Below, piece after piece: positions 6,478-7,754 of a stretch of DNA of 7,754 nucleotides (its first letter is position 1; each line of letters opens with the position of its first letter). This DNA comes from an uncultured Lachnospiraceae bacterium (GTDB lineage: Bacteria; Bacillota; Clostridia; Lachnospirales; Lachnospiraceae): positions 1-7,754 of the forward strand of contig CAJOQO010000335.1 in assembly GCA_905236545.1 (NCBI GenBank), given 5' to 3'. The notes beneath the pieces are model-generated. The model had not been told where the DNA came from and searched no databases. It saw nothing but the letters and a program-made list of their open reading frames with translations. Both the position numbers and the translations under genes were made by a program.

Positions 6478-7644
6478 TCAGGACTGATTCAGCTGCTGCA
6501 GAAGCTGGTTGATCTTTGCAGTTGGCGACTGAATGCCGCTGATCGAAACATCGTGGTTCATATGATCGATGATCGTTGCAAGATACTCGGTCATGTCAGC
6601 CTCTTCATACCATTCCCGCTGCAAAAGCTCCGGCGGGCGGTAGTTCAGATTCGTAGTGACAACCTTTGACAGATATCCTTTCTCATAGTATTCGTCAAAC
6701 GCCTCCAGTCCGTCCGTAAAGAGGCCGAATGTCGTACAGACGAATACGCGGTTGGCGCCCATCTCTTTGATCTGTCTGGCAACATCCAGCATGCTGCCGC
6801 CGGATGAGATCATGTCATCAATCACCAGAATGTCCTTCCCCTTTACGGAAGCTCCGATGAATTCGTGGGCAACAATCGGATTCTTTCCATTTACGATCCT
6901 TGTATAGTCCCTTCTCTTATAAAACATTCCAAGTTCGAGACCGAGAATATTCGCAAAGTAGACAGACCGTTCCATCGCGCCTTCATCCGGACTGACAACC
7001 ATGGCGGTATTCTTGCTCAGACGGAGGTTGGGAACCGATTGAACCAGAGCCTTCAAAAACTGGTATGTGGGCATAAAGGAGTCGAATCCGGACAACGGGA
7101 TCGCATTCTGAACCCTGGGATCGTGGGCGTCGAAGGTCACGATTCCGGACACTCCCATAGCCTCCAGCTCCTCCAGGAAAACCGCACAGTCGAGAGATTC
7201 CCTCTTGGTTCTTCTGTGCTGGCGCCCCCCGTACAGAAACGGCATGACGACCGTGATACGCCGCGCTTTTCCGTTGGCGGCGGAGATGATTCTCTTCAGG
7301 TCTTCAAAATGGTTGTCCGGGGACATATGATTCTCTTCCCCGAAGACTGTATAGGTGATACTGGAGTTCAGGACATCCACGATAATATACAGATCGGTTC
7401 CCCTGACCGAATCGTGGATGATGCCCCTGCCTTCTCCTGTCCCGAACCGCGGACACCTGCAGTCGATCAGATAACTGTCCTCACAGTATCCCTTGATCGG
7501 CAGATTCAGTCTGGACAGTCTGGATCCGCGGCGCATCTCAACCAGATATTTATCTACGACACCGGCAAACTCCTTACAGCCCTCAAGCGCAGCAATCTTC
7601 AGTGGTCCCGCCGGAAGGGTGTCAGGCAGCAGATCGATCGGCAT
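6478..7644 (-). CDS. prs: Atypical ribose-phosphate pyrophosphokinase (PRPP synthetase family)
   Basis: This 388-residue member of the PRPP synthetase family is longer than the classic enzyme (about 315). The expected reaction is ribose-5-phosphate plus ATP to PRPP plus AMP in the cytoplasm, supplying nucleotide, His and Trp synthesis. Segments alignable to E. coli Prs include FGTGEGRGIIHDSVRGTDLYI (67-87), GRQHRR (140-145), FDAHDPRVQN (171-180; His174 at the position of catalytic His131), the flexible-loop KRR (243-245), the PRPP loop IDDMISSGGS (275-284), and a late SISGI. Differences are an N-terminal extension of about 35 residues, His in place of Asp in the RQDRR motif, FDAHDPRVQ instead of LDLHAxQIQ, extra residues after the KRR loop, and Ser at the third acidic position of the PRPP loop. 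ATG at 7644 follows AGGAGGA with 6-nt spacing. Activity is likely but not certain; a divergent paralogue with a regulatory role is possible. The DUF512 gene follows after 20 nt. Confidence 0.88.
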   Translation of the reverse strand: MPIDLLPDTLPAGPLKIAALEGCKEFAGVVDKYLVEMRRGSRLSRLNLPIKGYCEDSYLIDCRCPRFGTGEGRGIIHDSVRGTDLYIIVDVLNSSITYTVFGEENHMSPDNHFEDLKRIISAANGKARRITVVMPFLYGGRQHRRTKRESLDCAVFLEELEAMGVSGIVTFDAHDPRVQNAIPLSGFDSFMPTYQFLKALVQSVPNLRLSKNTAMVVSPDEGAMERSVYFANILGLELGMFYKRRDYTRIVNGKNPIVAHEFIGASVKGKDILVIDDMISSGGSMLDVARQIKEMGANRVFVCTTFGLFTDGLEAFDEYYEKGYLSKVVTTNLNYRPPELLQREWYEEADMTEYLATIIDHMNHDVSISGIQSPTAKINQLLQQLNQS

Positions 7645-7650
7645 AGGTTA

Positions 7651-7657
7651 TCCTCCT
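7651..7657 (-). promoter_or_regulatory. Strong ribosome binding site of the pyrophosphokinase gene
   Basis: AGGAGGA on the minus strand ends 6 nt before the ATG at 7644. It is the best Shine-Dalgarno match in the window and fixes the start, which includes the N-terminal extension. Confidence 0.8.
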
Positions 7658-7681
7658 GCTTTAAATCTATTCCACCTGTGC

Positions 7682-7707
7682 GGTTGGATCACTATCGTGA
7701 TCCAACC
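7682..7707. repeat. Perfect 11-bp inverted repeat upstream of the pyrophosphokinase gene
   Basis: The arm GGTTGGATCAC (7682-7692) is repeated as its exact reverse complement, GTGATCCAACC (7697-7707), around a 4-base loop (7693-7696). As RNA it would form a stable hairpin about 38 nt before the start codon of the downstream gene. Neither strand has a run of T after the stem, so it is not a typical Rho-independent terminator. It may be a 5'-leader hairpin, an mRNA processing or stabilising element, or a protein-binding palindrome. Confidence 0.8.
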
Positions 7708-7754
7708 CCTCTACCCTCATTCGCAAAACCCGCGCTTCGCAAAGCTCAGCGCTA

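Larger units (their letters stand above)
7645..7754. other. Leader region upstream of the pyrophosphokinase gene
   Basis: These 110 bases at the right edge contain the ribosome binding site and the perfect inverted repeat, and then a G-rich stretch on the minus strand. I could not find a convincing -35/-10 pair, so a promoter is not annotated. The edge carries a GCGAAGCG...TTTTGCGAATGA string resembling the repeat at the end of metF. In one minus-strand frame this reads as a short open tail ending at a TGA (7719-7717), possibly the C-terminus of an upstream gene, but 12 codons are too few to call. Confidence 0.5.

Noticed and set aside
7682..7707. Rho-independent terminator
   Set aside because: The stem is perfect but neither side is followed by a T-tract, so it was recorded as an inverted repeat only.
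7717..7754. C-terminus of an upstream minus-strand gene (tail ending KRGFCE before a TGA)
   Set aside because: Only 12 codons are visible at the edge; this is too short to distinguish from chance and is better explained by similarity to the repeat.

Overview
The window looks like a stretch of core chromosome from an anaerobic Clostridia-type Firmicute, probably Lachnospiraceae-like. Three things point there. The order DUF512 radical-SAM protein, der, plsY is typical of that class. The fumarase is the two-subunit class I Fe-S type. An FchA-type folate cyclodeaminase is present. G+C is above 50 % (judged by eye, about mid-50s), and most genes have purine-rich, AGGAGG-like ribosome binding sites. 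The taxonomic assignment is an inference.

All eight recognisable genes lie on the minus strand, so transcription runs from right to left. In that order they are: an atypical ribose-phosphate pyrophosphokinase (7644-6478); a PDZ/radical-SAM/DUF512 protein (6457-5069); the ribosome-assembly GTPase Der (4996-3662); the acyl-phosphate glycerol-3-phosphate acyltransferase PlsY (3631-2981); methylenetetrahydrofolate reductase MetF (2921-2019); fumarase alpha (1905-1063) and beta (1063-470) subunits; and the first 173 codons of a formimino-/methenyl-THF cyclodeaminase, FchA (519 to beyond the left edge). Gaps are 20, 72, 30, 59 and 113 nt, followed by overlaps of 1 nt and 50 nt. No Rho-independent terminator is visible between any of the genes, so they could be one long operon or several overlapping units.

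Functionally the right half is housekeeping: PRPP supply, ribosome biogenesis and phospholipid synthesis. The left half is central and one-carbon metabolism: MetF and FchA act on the folate one-carbon pool, and the fumarase interconverts fumarate and malate. No gene-free stretch exceeds 300 bases. The two non-coding regions of interest are the metF-fumA spacer, which holds a degenerate 22-23 nt tandem repeat that runs into the metF stop codon, and the region upstream of the pyrophosphokinase, which holds a perfect 11-bp inverted repeat.

I see no mobile element, CRISPR array, tRNA or rRNA, and no evidence of a new multi-gene system. The most unusual items are the metF-end repeat array, the 50-nt fumB/fchA overlap (explicable by a one-base shift in a T run), the divergent PRPP synthetase active site, and the replacement of the usual plsY neighbour gpsA by metF.
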